Shown: positions 62,592 to 64,000 of the stretch, piece by piece
Layout: each line of letters starts with the position of its first letter
Numbering within the stretch: position 1 is the stretch's first letter
Source: Hormiphora californensis
Lineage: Eukaryota; Ctenophora; Tentaculata; Cydippida; Pleurobrachiidae
DNA: 64,000 nucleotides
Direction of reading: 5' to 3'
Assembly: GCA_020137815.1 (NCBI GenBank)
Contig: CM035356.1
Coordinates: 2,250,406 to 2,314,405, forward strand
Translations under genes and position numbers: made by a program
The notes under the pieces: generated by a model
What the model was told of the DNA's origin: nothing
The model's database searches: none
The model's input: the letters and a program-made list of their open reading frames with translations, nothing else

Positions 62592-63856
62592 ATGCTATCT
62601 ATTCTGTTCCTTCTTCTTCTCGGTACCACCTCTGCCGGTACCGGGGATCTGAGAGCCGAGTTTTCTAACTTTCTCAATGAGTATTCGGAGCACTACTCCA
62701 CCAGAACTGAGTTGAAACTTCGCCTCTCGCTGTTCGAGGAGACAAAGAAAGAGATCGACACACACAATGCTGACAGTGCCACCACCTGGTCCATGAAGGT
62801 TAACCAGTTCGCTGCGTTAACACCCCAAGAGAGGATGCAGTACACAGGTCTGGCTAATACTACTGAACTCCCTGACGACACACCTGACACCCTGACTGCC
62901 CCAAGATGGGGCAAGAACCCCAAATCAGTGGACCATGTAGCCCTGGGGCATGTTACACGACCCAAAGACCAACGAAGTTGTGGGAGCTGCTGGGCGTTCG
63001 CTGCTGCTGCCGCTTTTGAGGGCGCCTACGCCAAGACTATTGGATATTTGAAGAGCTTCAGTGAGAAAGAGTTGTTGGATTGTGTATATGAAGGACAGAG
63101 GAATGGTTGTGAGGGTGGTTGGTATAACAACGCCTGGGATTATATCAGGAGAAGTGGTCCGACTAGCAGCCCTCAAATCAGCACCCTACGACTACGCCAG
63201 GGATCGGGATTGTAGGTTACCATAGAGTTGAGAATGGCCTGAAAGAATGCTCGTTATGTACCGGTATGTCACCGTTAGGGGATATGATCAAGATCTGGAA
63301 ACTGCAGCAGGCTAATAATGTGGTCGCTGTTGCTATGATTGTGGAGCAGGACTTCTTCAGCTACGGATCGGGTATCTACAATGGTTGTGGAAATAACCTG
63401 AAGCAGGTGGGACATGCTGTCACCTTGGTGGGATACGATACTCATAGCTGGAAAGTTAAGAACAGTTGGGGAAGGTACTGGGGTGAGGGGGGTTATGTCC
63501 GGTTCTCAAGGTCTAAAAAGAATATCTGTAAACTGACCAAATATGCTAAATACCCTGTGGTTGAGAAGGCAGCATTCGGTAAGACGGACTCGAGTGATCC
63601 CCCTGTGGAGAGAAGAAGAGAGCCAAATCATGGTTGTGCCTTTGGTGATGACTACCCGTGCAGCGACTTCAACTGCAACTATGGATGCAAGAGTGGGAGT
63701 TGCTGGAGTCAGTGTAATGGTTTCTGTGCTATCACTGGCAGCTCTGAGAGGTGTGCAGGGTGCAAGGAGTGGTGCTGGATCGATGCCAAGTGTTCAAAAC
63801 ACGAGGATTGCTTTGGATCTAGATACAAGGGATGCAATAGTGCATGTAGTCTTTAG
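62592..63856 (+). CDS. Papain-family cysteine protease with cysteine-rich C-terminal extension; two apparent frameshifts
   Basis: Secreted or lysosomal C1 peptidase. Intronless. The signal peptide is MLSILFLLLLGTTSAG. A propeptide of inhibitor I29 type follows (FSNFLNEYSEHY, WSMKVNQFAALT). The mature domain has the nucleophile motif CGSCWAF, then ELLDC and NGCEGG. The histidine motif QVGHAVTLVGYD and asparagine motif KNSWGRYWGEGGY lie further on. After the protease come about 70 residues with some 16 cysteines (CAFGDDYPC, CKSGSCWSQCNGFC, CKEWCWIDAKC). The frame shifts twice: an extra base near 63159 (GGTCCGA) and another near 63194 (TGTAGGTTAC). Between them LAALKSAPYDYARDRDC is clearly protease sequence. 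All catalytic residues are intact on either side. These may be sequencing errors or a very young pseudogene. Confidence 0.85.
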
Positions 63857-64000
63857 AGGATGGAATCTCTGCAGAACCAGGGGACTGGGTTGAAATGATT
63901 CCAGCTGATATGGACAGCCTAGTTGATGTTTTGTTACTGTGGAAAAAGAGACAGTGATACATCTAAATGTCTGCGTCTGTGTGTCTGAAATTACTTCATC

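Overview
The window is metazoan nuclear DNA. It holds multi-exon protein genes with short GT-AG introns, cilium, spliceosome and nuclear-pore genes, and many small inverted-repeat transposons. The gene content, compact introns and cysteine-rich secreted proteins suggest a non-bilaterian invertebrate, possibly a sponge. No sequence feature proves the phylum. Exons were called by reading splice sites and codon phase by hand. Where stated, the exon lengths sum to a multiple of three.

1-14.6 kb, minus strand: a compact head-to-tail block of NUP107 (10128-14556), mRNA-capping enzyme RNGTT (6930-9818), a SET-domain methyltransferase (5949-6662) and EFTUD2 (1-5732, cut by the left edge). The genes are only about 220-310 bp apart. 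A plus-strand secreted sushi-domain gene sits inside an EFTUD2 intron.

14.6-29 kb: NUP107 and CEP120 diverge from an intergenic region that carries a transposon insertion. CEP120 (15393-28999, plus) is complete in 16 exons. One of its introns is an 8-kb array of about 235 copies of a 34-bp unit.

29-41 kb: ERGIC3 (29643-38215, minus) and an SLC17-type transporter (38628-40357, minus). A 6.2-kb ERGIC3 intron is packed with foldback elements, a 69-bp tandem repeat and microsatellites, and one expected small exon was not found.

41-55.6 kb: one minus-strand gene of 16 phase-consistent exons encodes a 567-residue cysteine-rich type I membrane protein that I cannot assign to a family. Its largest intron hosts a plus-strand secreted TIL-sushi gene. 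The same intron contains about 1.3 kb made almost only of homopolymer runs, probably an assembly or base-calling artefact.

55.6-64 kb: a field of MITEs, a decayed retroelement ORF with an endonuclease-like C-terminus, DCAF15 (plus, 3' end unresolved) and a TATA-driven papain-family cathepsin gene carrying two apparent 1-bp frameshifts.

The most notable items are the unassigned cysteine-rich receptor-like gene with its nested antisense secreted gene, a MITE family with four copies in the window, and insertions whose empty sites can be read in paralogous copies inside the same window.
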